A DNA stretch of 64,000 bases, taken from Alterluteimonas quercicellularis (lineage in GTDB: Bacteria > Pseudomonadota > Gammaproteobacteria > Xanthomonadales > Xanthomonadaceae). The notes under the pieces were generated by a model. The model searched no databases and was not told where the DNA came from. It was given only the letters and a program-made list of their open reading frames with translations. Location of the stretch: NCBI RefSeq assembly GCF_021191635.1, contig NZ_JAIWPR010000031.1, positions 1 to 64,000 of the forward strand, given 5' to 3'. Each line of letters opens with the position of its first letter. The first letter of the stretch is position 1. This document shows, piece after piece, positions 27,584 to 35,624 of this stretch. The translations under genes were made by a program, and so were the position numbers.

Positions 27584-28582
27584 TCATCCGGCGTAGGTCA
27601 GCACCAGGCCGTGGACCAGCTTGGCCCAGCCGTCCACCAGCACGAACAGCAGCAGCTTGAACGGCAGCGACACCGTGGTGGGCGACATCATCATCATGCC
27701 CAGCGCCAGCAGGATGTTGGCCACCACCAGGTCGATGATCAGGAACGGCAGGAAGATCAGGAAGCCGATCTGGAAGGCCGCGGTCAGTTCGCTGACGGTG
27801 AAGGCCGGGATGACCACGATGAAGTCGTCCACGCTGAGGTCGGCGTGGCGCTCCTCCGGCAGCAGCATCCGCGCGCTGCGAAGGAAGAAGGCGCGCTCGG
27901 CATCGTGGGCGTGCTCGATCAGGAAGGTGCGCAGCGGCTCCTTGCCGGCCTCGACCATCGACAGCAGGCGCGAGAGGTCGCTGCCTTCCGGCACCAGCGG
28001 GGCGGGCGGGGGCGGGGGGCTGGCGCTGACCCAGCGGCCGTCGGCCGGCGCCTGCGGATCGTCCGGCGCGCCGACCACGCCGCCGGTGACGCCCTGGAAG
28101 CGCTCGCCGCGCTGCGGCGCCGGCGCGTCCCCGGCCGCGACGGTCCGCTCGGCCTCGGCCTGCAGCGCGTCGGCGGCGGCGGGGCTGGCCGGCGTCGCCT
28201 CGGGCGACGCGCCCGCGGCCGGCGCCGCGGCGGTGCCGGCGGGCGGTTGTCCCTGCGCCGCCCGGCGCGCGCGCTCGGCGGCCTCCCGCGCGTCCACCTG
28301 CGCCTGGACCGAGGCCGGCATCGGCTGCCCGGCCAGGCGCGCGCTGATCGCGGCGTTGGTGTCGAGGATCACCGGGTACATCACGTAGATCGACAGCACG
28401 ATGGCCAGGCCGTTGATGACCACGTTCGGCGGCACCTGCTGCAGGCCGAGCGCGTTGCGCAGCAGGCTGAGCACCACGACGATCTTGGTGAAGGAGGTGA
28501 CCATGACCGCGACGAACGGCGCCAGCGCCAGCGACACCACGATCAGCAGGACGAGGGCCGGGGAGTAGTTGTTGAAGTCCAT
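27584..28582 (-). CDS. sctR: T3SS export apparatus protein SctR with large insertion
   Basis: Core export-gate subunit (SpaP/YscR/HrcR/FliP family). Both ends are typical: MVTSFTKIVVVLSLLRNALG with QQVPPNVVINGLA, and FIVVIPAFTVSELTAAFQIG with LLALGMMMMSPTTVSLPFKL. The family is normally about 215-220 aa, but this protein has 332. The excess lies at about residues 86-200, in the periplasmic loop between the second and third membrane segments. It is rich in Ala and Pro, with Glu/Arg stretches and an SPPPPPAP run. The frame is open throughout and composition matches the genome, so it is a true in-frame insertion. The start is ATG 28582. Confidence 0.93.
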   Translation of the reverse strand: MDFNNYSPALVLLIVVSLALAPFVAVMVTSFTKIVVVLSLLRNALGLQQVPPNVVINGLAIVLSIYVMYPVILDTNAAISARLAGQPMPASVQAQVDAREAAERARRAAQGQPPAGTAAAPAAGASPEATPASPAAADALQAEAERTVAAGDAPAPQRGERFQGVTGGVVGAPDDPQAPADGRWVSASPPPPPAPLVPEGSDLSRLLSMVEAGKEPLRTFLIEHAHDAERAFFLRSARMLLPEERHADLSVDDFIVVIPAFTVSELTAAFQIGFLIFLPFLIIDLVVANILLALGMMMMSPTTVSLPFKLLLFVLVDGWAKLVHGLVLTYAG

Positions 28583-28596
28583 CGCGGCCGTCCCGC

Positions 28597-28875
28597 TCAG
28601 TGCCAGGCGATCAGGCGCACGCCGAGGGTGTCGCCCACGGCCACCAGTTCGCCCTGCCCCACCGCCTCGCCGTTGGCGCGCAGCACGACGTTGGCGCCTT
28701 CCAGGTGCACGGGCAGCGCGAACACGTAGCCGGGCTGCAGCTCGGCCAGCTCGCCCACCCGCAGGTCGATCGCGCCGACCTCGAAGCTCAGCCGCACCGG
28801 CAGCGCGCGCGGCCCGGCCTCTGCGGCCTCCGGTGCGTCGGCGGCGTTCTCGGGCGGGGTGTCCTGTTCGCTCAT
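28597..28875 (-). CDS. Putative internal-start product SctQ-C
   Basis: Inferred 92-aa product containing only the SpoA domain plus an acidic linker, starting at an internal ATG within sctQ. Internal translation of the SctQ C-terminus is established in Yersinia, Salmonella SPI-2 and Shigella homologues. Here it is supported only by the ATG, a moderate upstream purine stretch (GAAGAGA) and its position at the domain boundary. Confidence 0.45.
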   Translation of the reverse strand: MSEQDTPPENAADAPEAAEAGPRALPVRLSFEVGAIDLRVGELAELQPGYVFALPVHLEGANVVLRANGEAVGQGELVAVGDTLGVRLIAWH

Positions 28876-29673
28876 GCTCGCGGTCTCTTCGAAACGGGGA
28901 ATGGGATGTGCGGGGCCCTGGACGCGCCAGCCCTGCGTGGTGGCGGCCAGCGGCCAGGCCAGGCCCGCGCCGTGCGCCTCCACCGGCGGGGGCGCGCTGC
29001 GCCGGCCGATCAGGACCACGTCGCCCGGCCGCAGCGCGTTCCAGTCGCGCGCCGGCAATGGCGGGACCGACAGCACCAGGCGCAGGCGCACCGGCAGTTC
29101 CGTCCAGCGGCCCAGCGGGGTCGGCGGGTCGTCGGCGTAGGGCGGCGCCGCCTGCGCCAGCAGGCGCGGCAGCCACGACAGCGGCGCGCGCAGGCTGCCC
29201 TGCGCCAGTGCGGCGCCGGGCACGCGGGCCTCGGCGTCGTCGTCCTCGATCAGGAAGTCGAGCCAGACCTGCGGCGCGCCGGCGTCGTCGGCGGACGCGT
29301 CGGGCAGCGGGGTGAGGGCGACGCCGAAGGTGTCGCTCAGCCGCACCAGCCAGGGCTCGTGGGCCAGGCTCCAGGCCAGCACCCGCGCGCGGCCGGCGTA
29401 GTCGCTCCAGTGCGGGGCGTCGTCGCGGGCCGGTGGCGCCTGCAGGCGCAGCCCGAGGCGGGTGCCCTCGGCGTCGAGCTCGAAGGTCTCCGCGGCCGGG
29501 GCCGGGGCGCCGGGCCCGAAGCGCAGCAGGCCGTTGTCCTGCAGCAGCCAGTGCTGCGGGCGCTGGAAGAACTCGCGCAGGGGCTGCAGCCCGGCGGCCG
29601 GGATCTCGGGCAGGCGCCCGCGCAGCGATTCGGCCGATGCGCGCGGCGCCGGGCCGGTGTTCGTGTCAGCCAT
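28597..29673 (-). CDS. sctQ: T3SS cytoplasmic sorting platform (C-ring) protein SctQ
   Basis: A 358-aa protein forming the cytosolic pods of the sorting platform. The last 80 residues form a SpoA/FliN-like domain (VRLSFEVGAIDLRVGELAELQPGYVF, then NGEAVGQGELVAVGDTLGVRLI). The N-terminal 200 residues are poorly conserved, as is usual. An in-frame ATG at 28875 (residue 267, MSEQDTPPEN) follows an AAGAGA stretch and precedes an acidic linker, suggesting a separately translated C-terminal product. The start overlaps the response-regulator stop by 8 bp. Confidence 0.85.
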   Translation of the reverse strand: MADTNTGPAPRASAESLRGRLPEIPAAGLQPLREFFQRPQHWLLQDNGLLRFGPGAPAPAAETFELDAEGTRLGLRLQAPPARDDAPHWSDYAGRARVLAWSLAHEPWLVRLSDTFGVALTPLPDASADDAGAPQVWLDFLIEDDDAEARVPGAALAQGSLRAPLSWLPRLLAQAAPPYADDPPTPLGRWTELPVRLRLVLSVPPLPARDWNALRPGDVVLIGRRSAPPPVEAHGAGLAWPLAATTQGWRVQGPAHPIPRFEETASMSEQDTPPENAADAPEAAEAGPRALPVRLSFEVGAIDLRVGELAELQPGYVFALPVHLEGANVVLRANGEAVGQGELVAVGDTLGVRLIAWH

Positions 29674-30262
29674 GCCCGAGGGCCACCTTCATCAGTTCGG
29701 GGAGGGATCGTACGCCGAGCTTGGCCATCATGTTGGCGCGGTGCAGCTCGACCGTCTTGATGCTGATGCCGAGGATGTCGGCGATGATCTTGTTCGGCTT
29801 GCTGGCCACCACCAGGTCCAGCACCTGCCGCTCGCGCGGGCTGAGCCGGGCCAGTGCGGCGTTGTCGGCGCCGCCCTGCTGCCTGGCGGCCGCGACCGCG
29901 TTGCGGATGGCCTCGGTGATGGCCTCGTCGCTGAAGGGCTTTTCCAGGAAGTTCGACGCGCCCTTGCGCATCGCCTCCACCGCCAGCGGCACGTCGCCGT
30001 GCGCGGTGACGAACACCAGCGGCACCGCGCAGCCCTGGCGGCGCAGTTCCTCCTGCAGCTGCAGCCCGCTCATCTGCGGCATGCGGATGTCGGACACCAC
30101 GCATTCGGCGCCGTCGCCGCGCCGGCGCGACGGCCAGTCGGCGAGGAAGGCCTGCGCCGAGGCGTAGGTGCGCACGTCGAAGCCGGCGGTCTCCAGCAGC
30201 CAGGCGGTGGAGTCGCGGAAGCCGTCGTTGTCGTCGACCAGGAACACTTGCGTCTCGCCCAT
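29666..30262 (-). CDS. FixJ-type response regulator inside the T3SS operon
   Basis: A 198-aa regulator with a receiver domain (residues 1-120; phosphoacceptor Asp in VVSDIRMPQMSG, Lys in FLEKPFSDE, Thr in VFVTAHGD) and a LuxR-type helix-turn-helix (LSPRERQVLDLVVASKPNKI, then GISIKTVELHRANMMAKLG). Its ATG overlaps the kinase stop (TGATG), so the pair is translationally coupled. It is followed directly by sctQ, which makes control of the secretion genes likely. Binding sites are not identifiable here. Confidence 0.88.
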   Translation of the reverse strand: MGETQVFLVDDNDGFRDSTAWLLETAGFDVRTYASAQAFLADWPSRRRGDGAECVVSDIRMPQMSGLQLQEELRRQGCAVPLVFVTAHGDVPLAVEAMRKGASNFLEKPFSDEAITEAIRNAVAAARQQGGADNAALARLSPRERQVLDLVVASKPNKIIADILGISIKTVELHRANMMAKLGVRSLPELMKVALGHG

Positions 30263-31356
30263 CACGTCCTCCCTTCCGCGGGCGGCAGGGTGAAGCCGAA
30301 CACGCTGCCGCCGCCCTCGCGCGGCTCGAAGAACAGCCGCCCCTCGTGATACTCGATGATCGAGCGGCAGATCGCCAGGCCGATGCCCAGCCCGTCGGTC
30401 TTGGTGGTGAAGAACGGCGAGAACAGCTGCTCGCTCTCGGCCGGCGACAGGCCCTTGCCGCGGTCGAGCACGCGCAGCTCGATCTCGCCGTCCAGGTTCA
30501 CCCGCGCCTGGATGCGCAGCGCGCGCCTGGCCGCCGGCACCTCGCGCATGGCCTCGATCGCGTTCTTCACCAGGTTCAGCAGCACCTGCTCGACCATCAC
30601 CCGGTCGGCGTAGGCGGCCGGCAGCGCCGGGTTGAGGTCGACGTCAATGCGCAGCTGCTGGCGCTCGGCCTCCAGCCGCAGCAGCTCGAGCACGGTCTCG
30701 GCGATCTGCGCCAGGTTCTGCGCGTCGCGCCTGGGCTCGCGCGCGCGCACGAATTCGCGCACCCGCGCGATCACCGCGCTGGCGTGCTCGGCCTGGGTGC
30801 GCGCGGCCAGCAGCGCGCGCTCCACCTGCGCCGGCCCGCCGGCCTGCTCCACCAGCCGCAGGCTGCCGTTGAGGTAGTTCACGATCGCCGCCAGCGGCTG
30901 GTTGAGCTCGTGCGCCAGGGTGGCGGCCATCTCGCCCACCGACATCAGCCGCGAGGTGAACAGCAGCTTGTCCTGCCGGCTCTTGTGCGAATCCAGGATC
31001 TCGATGCGCTCGGAGATGTCGACCGCGGTGAGCAGCAGCGCCTCCACGCCGGCCGCGCGCCCGGCCTCGCGCCAGTACAGCGCGTACCAGCGGCCGTTGT
31101 GGGGCGCGCGCACTTCGCTGCCCGGATCGACGTCGACCCCGCCGCCGTGCAGCGCCGCGAGCAGGCGCTCGCGTTCGCGGTAGCCCTCCAGCTGCCCGAA
31201 CTCGGCCTCGAAGGCGGCGTTGGCGGCGACCAGGCGGCCGTCGTCGCGGGCGTAGGCGGCGCAGGCGAAGGGCAGCGCCGCGAGCAGCTCGGCCAGCGCC
31301 GGCGCCGCCTGGGGGGGCGACGGCCTCGCGGCGCCGCGTGCGCGCGCGGCGCTCAC
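30262..31356 (-). CDS. PAS-type cytoplasmic sensor histidine kinase inside the T3SS operon
   Basis: A 364-aa kinase without membrane segments: an N-terminal PAS-like domain (about residues 20-125), a phosphoacceptor helix (TLAHELNQPLAAIVNYLNGS), an N-box (LLNLVKNAIEAM), and G-boxes DRGKGLS and GLGIGLAI. The group resembles FixL/AauS-type kinases. I chose GTG 31356 because a GGGAG lies about 10 nt upstream; longer frames would run into the divergent FliO-like gene. It is the first gene of the minus-strand operon. No haem-binding signature is obvious, so the signal is unknown. Confidence 0.85.
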   Translation of the reverse strand: MSAARARGAARPSPPQAAPALAELLAALPFACAAYARDDGRLVAANAAFEAEFGQLEGYRERERLLAALHGGGVDVDPGSEVRAPHNGRWYALYWREAGRAAGVEALLLTAVDISERIEILDSHKSRQDKLLFTSRLMSVGEMAATLAHELNQPLAAIVNYLNGSLRLVEQAGGPAQVERALLAARTQAEHASAVIARVREFVRAREPRRDAQNLAQIAETVLELLRLEAERQQLRIDVDLNPALPAAYADRVMVEQVLLNLVKNAIEAMREVPAARRALRIQARVNLDGEIELRVLDRGKGLSPAESEQLFSPFFTTKTDGLGIGLAICRSIIEYHEGRLFFEPREGGGSVFGFTLPPAEGRT

Positions 31357-31493
31357 GGCGCATGCGCTCCCGCAGGACGCGCCTGCCCGGGAACGGCACC
31401 GGCTTGGAGTAACCTGCACCGGCCGCGCGCGGCCGTGCGCGTGCGCCGGCCCGGCACCGCCGCGTCGTCCCCCGTCCCCGATCCCGACCTCAG

Positions 31494-31958
31494 ATGCGCC
31501 ATCCGATCCGCTCCCTCCTGTGCATTCTCGCCTGCGCCCCGGTCGTCGCCCCGTTCGCGGCGCTCGCGGCCGCCGCGGCGCCGGCGACCACCGCATCCCC
31601 CACCTTCTGGGGCGAACTGCTGGCGATCCTGGTTCCGCTGGCTTTTATCATCGTTGCCCTTTTGCTGGCGTTACGCCACATCCGGCGCCGCTACGGGCTC
31701 ACCGGCCAGGACGCACCGCTGTCGGTGGTGCAGATCCTGCCCGTCGGGCCGCGCGAGCGGGTGGTGCTGGTGCGCTCCCGCTCCGGGCGCGTGCTGGCGA
31801 TCGGAGTGGGCGCGCAGTCGGTCGGGCTGATCGCCGAGCTCGACGCCGAGGACATCGCGCCGCCCCCCGGCGCCGAGCCGCCCGAGCCGCCCGGCCCGGT
31901 CGCCAGGCGGACCTTCCTCGACCTGATGCGCCGGCCGCAAGGGCCGGGCAGGGGTTAA
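31494..31958 (+). CDS. FliO-like membrane protein in a non-flagellar T3SS
   Basis: A 154-aa protein with an N-terminal hydrophobic stretch (about residues 7-30), a transmembrane helix (ELLAILVPLAFIIVALLLAL, about 41-60), then a cytosolic domain with the series LSVVQILPVGPRERVVLVR and GRVLAIGVGAQSVGLIAEL. That series closely follows the FliO/MopB pattern (LGxRERVVLVEV, then LLLGVTxxxIxLL). FliO helps assemble the FliP/SctR pore in flagella and is normally missing from virulence-type T3SSs. Here it is divergent from the kinase and lies upstream of sctV. A Pro-rich segment follows the FliO-like part. Confidence 0.75.
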   Translation: MRHPIRSLLCILACAPVVAPFAALAAAAAPATTASPTFWGELLAILVPLAFIIVALLLALRHIRRRYGLTGQDAPLSVVQILPVGPRERVVLVRSRSGRVLAIGVGAQSVGLIAELDAEDIAPPPGAEPPEPPGPVARRTFLDLMRRPQGPGRG

Positions 31959-31974
31959 TGTGATGTAAGTCACA
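31959..31974. promoter_or_regulatory. CRP/Clp-type binding site upstream of sctV
   Basis: TGTGATGTAAGTCACA is a perfect TGTGA-N6-TCACA palindrome, the classic CRP consensus and the recognised type of site for Clp, the c-di-GMP-responsive CRP homologue of Xanthomonas and Lysobacter. It begins directly after the TAA of the FliO-like gene and 236 bp before the sctV start, in a comparatively AT-rich intergenic stretch that would suit a promoter for the main T3SS operon. Confidence 0.75.
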
Positions 31975-32194
31975 CAACGCACCGCTTTCGCACCGCTCAT
32001 CGGCCTGCAACACGATTTTTACCTGCTGCTCACTTGCACGGGCTATCGTAACTTGGCAAAAAGTGACGCATGAGGGCAGGGGTGATGCGGCATACGGAAG
32101 TCGGTAAGCGGACAGGGGCGAGGTACCAGGTGGTCGGAACACGCACTCGACAGTGCGGTCCCGGCCCGTCGGTCCCGCCGGAAGGAGCGTGCGC

Positions 32195-34246
32195 ATGCGC
32201 GCCCTGATCGCCAATCTGTTCGCCGCGCCGGCAGGCACGGCGCCGCGTCGCGCTTTCAGCTACAGCGACGTGATCCTCGCCTTCGCCGCGGTGACCATCA
32301 TCACCGTGATGATCCTGCCGTTGCCGCTGTGGCTGATCGACAGCCTCGTCGCGGTCAACATCTCGATCGGCTTCGGCCTGCTGCTGCTGGGCATCTACAT
32401 CCCCAACCCGGTGGCCTTCTCCAGCTTCCCCAGCGTGCTGCTGCTGACCACGCTGTTCCGGCTGGCCATCTCGATCGCGATCACCCGCTCGATCCTGCTC
32501 AACGCCGAAGGCGGCCACATCGTCGAGACCTTCGGCACCCTGGTCGCCGGCGGCAATCTCGTGGTCGGCCTGGTGGTGTTCCTGATCATCACCGTGGTGC
32601 AGTTCATCGTGATCGCCAAGGGCGCCGAGCGCGTGGCCGAGGTGGCCGCGCGCTTCACCCTGGACGCGATGCCCGGCAAGCAGCTGTCGATCGACTCCGA
32701 CCTGCGCGCCGGCCTCATCGACAAGGACGAGGCGCGTCGCAAGCGCCGCCTGCTGGAGACCGAGAGCCAGCTGCACGGCTCGCTCGACGGCGCGATGAAG
32801 TTCGTCAAGGGCGACGCCATCGCCGGCATCGTCATCATCCTGATCAACCTGCTGGGCGGCCTGGCGATCGGCGTGCTGCAGCGGGGCATGCCGCTGGCCG
32901 AGGCGACGCGGGTCTACAGCATCCTGACCATCGGCGACGGCCTGGTCTCGCAGATCCCGGCCATCCTCGGCACCATCGCCGCCGGCCTGGTGGTCACCCG
33001 CACCACCGGCGAGATCGAGGACCGCCACCTCGGCGACGCGATCACCCGCCAGGTCTCCGGGCAGCCGCGCGTGCTGCTGATCACCGGCTGCCTGGCGCTG
33101 CTGATGATGCTGGTGCCCGGCTTCCCCTGGGCGGTGTTCCTGGTGCTGGGCGTGGTGCTGCTGGGCCTGAGCGCCTGGCGCTACCGCTACGAGTTCGAGC
33201 ACCTGCGCCGGCTGTTCCGGGTCTCCGACGACGAGATCGCCGCCAGCCAGGCGCCGGTGGACGGCGAAGAGCTGACGCCGCCGCCGGCGCTGCAGGTCGA
33301 GGTCGCGCCGTCGCTGGCCGAGCGCTACGGGCAGGAGGCGGTGCGCGGCCGCATCGGCGACATCGCCCAGCGCCTGCGCGAGGAGTACGGCGTGCCGGTG
33401 CCGACGCCGAAGGTGCGGGTCAACCACGCGCTGGACGAGGGCGAATACCGCCTGAGCGCCTACGGCGCGCGCCTGGCCTCCGGCCGCCTGCCGGCCGATG
33501 CGCGGCTGCGGCCGGCGCGCCCGGGCGCCGACGCCTCGGTGCGGCTGCCCGGCTTCTTCCCGGCGCTGGCCGGCGAGTGGACGCAGGAGGCCGACGAGGC
33601 CGCGCGCGCGCCGCTGGACGTGCTGGCCGACCACACCCGCAGCGCGCTGCAGCGCCGGCTGGGCGGCTTCCTGGGCATCCAGGAGACCTCCAACCTGTTC
33701 GGCAAGATGCAGCGCGACTACCCGGACCTGGTGAAGGAGATGCTGCGCGTGGTCGCGCCGCAGCGCGTGGCCGACGTGCTGCGCCGGCTGGCCGAGGAGG
33801 GCGTGCCGATCCGCAACCTGCGCGACGCCTTCGAGGCGATCACCGACGTCGGCGGCCGCGAGAAGGATGTCGTGCTGCTGACCGAGTACGTGCGCGTGGC
33901 CCTCAAGCGCGAGATCGCCGACCGCTACGCCGACGCCGAGCGCACCCTGCACGTGCTGTTGATCCATCCCGAACTGGAGGACAAGCTGCGGCAGTCGGTG
34001 CGCGTGGCCGGCGGCGCCAGCCAGCTGGCGATCTCGCCGGAACTGGCCGCGCGCCTGGGCGGCGAGGTGCGCGCCCACCTGGGCCGGCAGGCCCCGGGCG
34101 TGCGCCCGGTGCTGCTGTGCTCGCTGGACGTGCGCCGCCACCTGCGCAAGCTGATGGAAGTCGATTTCTTCGAACTGCCGGTGCTGTCCTATCAGGAACT
34201 GGCGCCCGATCTGCGGATCGTGCAGGCCGGGCAGATCAACGCCTGA
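32195..34246 (+). CDS. sctV: T3SS export gate protein SctV
   Basis: Large inner-membrane export-gate subunit of the YscV/HrcV/InvA/FlhA family, 683 aa. About seven to eight membrane helices occupy residues 20-330, with the strongly conserved blocks IYIPNPVAFSSFPSVLLLTT, FRLAISIAITRSILL and KGAERVAEVAARFTLDAMPG. A cytosolic nonamer-ring domain follows. I chose ATG 32195 because GAAGGAG ends 7 nt upstream; the in-frame GTG at 32189 is too close to that site. It probably heads the main operon under the CRP/Clp-type site. Confidence 0.96.
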   Translation: MRALIANLFAAPAGTAPRRAFSYSDVILAFAAVTIITVMILPLPLWLIDSLVAVNISIGFGLLLLGIYIPNPVAFSSFPSVLLLTTLFRLAISIAITRSILLNAEGGHIVETFGTLVAGGNLVVGLVVFLIITVVQFIVIAKGAERVAEVAARFTLDAMPGKQLSIDSDLRAGLIDKDEARRKRRLLETESQLHGSLDGAMKFVKGDAIAGIVIILINLLGGLAIGVLQRGMPLAEATRVYSILTIGDGLVSQIPAILGTIAAGLVVTRTTGEIEDRHLGDAITRQVSGQPRVLLITGCLALLMMLVPGFPWAVFLVLGVVLLGLSAWRYRYEFEHLRRLFRVSDDEIAASQAPVDGEELTPPPALQVEVAPSLAERYGQEAVRGRIGDIAQRLREEYGVPVPTPKVRVNHALDEGEYRLSAYGARLASGRLPADARLRPARPGADASVRLPGFFPALAGEWTQEADEAARAPLDVLADHTRSALQRRLGGFLGIQETSNLFGKMQRDYPDLVKEMLRVVAPQRVADVLRRLAEEGVPIRNLRDAFEAITDVGGREKDVVLLTEYVRVALKREIADRYADAERTLHVLLIHPELEDKLRQSVRVAGGASQLAISPELAARLGGEVRAHLGRQAPGVRPVLLCSLDVRRHLRKLMEVDFFELPVLSYQELAPDLRIVQAGQINA

Positions 34247-34281
34247 GGCCGCGCCGAGAACGTACTTCAAGGAGTCCGGAC

Positions 34282-35493
34282 ATGACATCCGAAGCCATTC
34301 CCCAACCCGATGCCCCCGCCGGCAAGGTGCTGCGGATCGTGGCGGGCCTGCACGCCGGCGCCAGCCGCGAGCTGGCCGAGCGCGAGATGATCCTGGTCGG
34401 CAGCGGCGACGACTGCGACATCGTCCTCGCCGACCGCGGGGTCGCCAGCCACCATGCGCTGATCAGCGTCGTCGACGGCGTGCTGCAGCTGCGTGCGCTC
34501 GATGCGCCGCTGAAGCTGGAGGGCCGCGTGCTGCACCCCGGCGACCCGGTCGAGCTCAACAGCGTCGAGCGGGTCGGCCTGGGCGAGACCGCGGCGCTGG
34601 CCTTCGGCGACATCGACGACCCCGCCTGGCTGGCCCTGGCCCCGGAAGGCGTGGCCTTCGAGCCCGCCCGCCCGCGCCCCGGCCAGGCGATCACCCGCCG
34701 GCTGCCGATGATCGCCGCGGTCTCGGTGCTGTCGCTGGCGCTGCTGGCGATCTTCGTGGCAGTGGTGCCGGCGCAGGAGCAGCAGGTCGACGTCGAGCGC
34801 CGGCTGCGCGACCTGGCCGTCGAGCACGACGTGGCCAATCCGCAGGTGGAGCAGCGGGCCGACGGCAGCTACGTGCTGGTCGGCACCGTCGAGGACCGCG
34901 CCACCCGCGACAAGCTGCGCCAGCGCGTGAGCGGCGAGGAGCTGCCGGCCACGGTGCGCCTGCGCAGCGGCGAGGACCTCGCCCACTCGGTGTCCGAGAT
35001 CCTGCGCGGCGGCGGCTTCGGGGTCGAGCGCGTCCGCTACCTGGGCAACGACGACGTCGAGGTGACCGGTTCGTTCACGGACGTGCAGAAGTTCGAGGCC
35101 TTCGTGCGCTCGCGGGCGATGGTCGAGACCGGGGTCAACAAGGTGATCCCGGTGAACCTGGCCGAGCCCCAGGGCGCGGGCGAGGAGGTCGCCGCCGAAG
35201 ACCTCGACCCGATCCACATCGTCACCGTCGTGCGCGGCGAGAACGCGCACGTGGTGGCCCTGGACGGCACCCGCTACGAGGTCGGCGCCCAGCTTCCGGG
35301 CTGGGGGCAGCTGGTCTCGGTCGGCGAGCACGCCCAGGTGCTGCGCAGCGACGGCACCCTGCAGCGCCTGACCCCGCGGCCGCCGCCGGCGTCCCCCGAT
35401 CCCGAGGCGCCGCCCGCCGAGGGCGGATCGGCACCGGCCGGGCAGACCGCCCAGGCGTCGGAGCGGACCCGTGCCGCCGGGCGTCGCATGTAG
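34282..35493 (+). CDS. sctD: T3SS inner-membrane ring protein SctD (FHA-type)
   Basis: A 403-aa bitopic protein forming the outer of the two inner-membrane rings. Residues about 15-110 form a cytoplasmic FHA-like domain (ILVGSGDDCDIVLADRGVAS, HHALISVVDG). A single transmembrane helix follows at about 147-167 (MIAAVSVLSLALLAIFVAVV). The periplasmic part has three BON/ring-building modules, then a Pro-rich tail. AAGGAGTCC precedes the ATG. The retained GS...S/RG...SxxH residues resemble true phosphopeptide-binding FHA domains more than degenerate SctD ones, which is worth testing. Confidence 0.88.
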   Translation: MTSEAIPQPDAPAGKVLRIVAGLHAGASRELAEREMILVGSGDDCDIVLADRGVASHHALISVVDGVLQLRALDAPLKLEGRVLHPGDPVELNSVERVGLGETAALAFGDIDDPAWLALAPEGVAFEPARPRPGQAITRRLPMIAAVSVLSLALLAIFVAVVPAQEQQVDVERRLRDLAVEHDVANPQVEQRADGSYVLVGTVEDRATRDKLRQRVSGEELPATVRLRSGEDLAHSVSEILRGGGFGVERVRYLGNDDVEVTGSFTDVQKFEAFVRSRAMVETGVNKVIPVNLAEPQGAGEEVAAEDLDPIHIVTVVRGENAHVVALDGTRYEVGAQLPGWGQLVSVGEHAQVLRSDGTLQRLTPRPPPASPDPEAPPAEGGSAPAGQTAQASERTRAAGRRM

Positions 35494-35624
35494 TCGCGGT
35501 ACCGTGACCTAGGGCGTACCCCAGGTCTCGCATTCATGTCGAACGATTTCAGTAGAGTCGGTAGTTCGAGAAGCGCAGTAGTGGCAGTCTCCACCATCCA
35601 GTGCAAGCCAAGAGGAGTCCTCCT

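Noticed and set aside
32054-32070. TGGCAAAAAGTGACGC upstream of sctV as a sigma-54 promoter
   Set aside because: The GG and GC elements are one base too far apart for the -24/-12 spacing and the rest of the consensus is poor.
35547-35575. TTTCA...TTCGA upstream of sctF as an imperfect PIP box
   Set aside because: First half is not TTCG and the spacer is 13 nt; chance similarity is likely.
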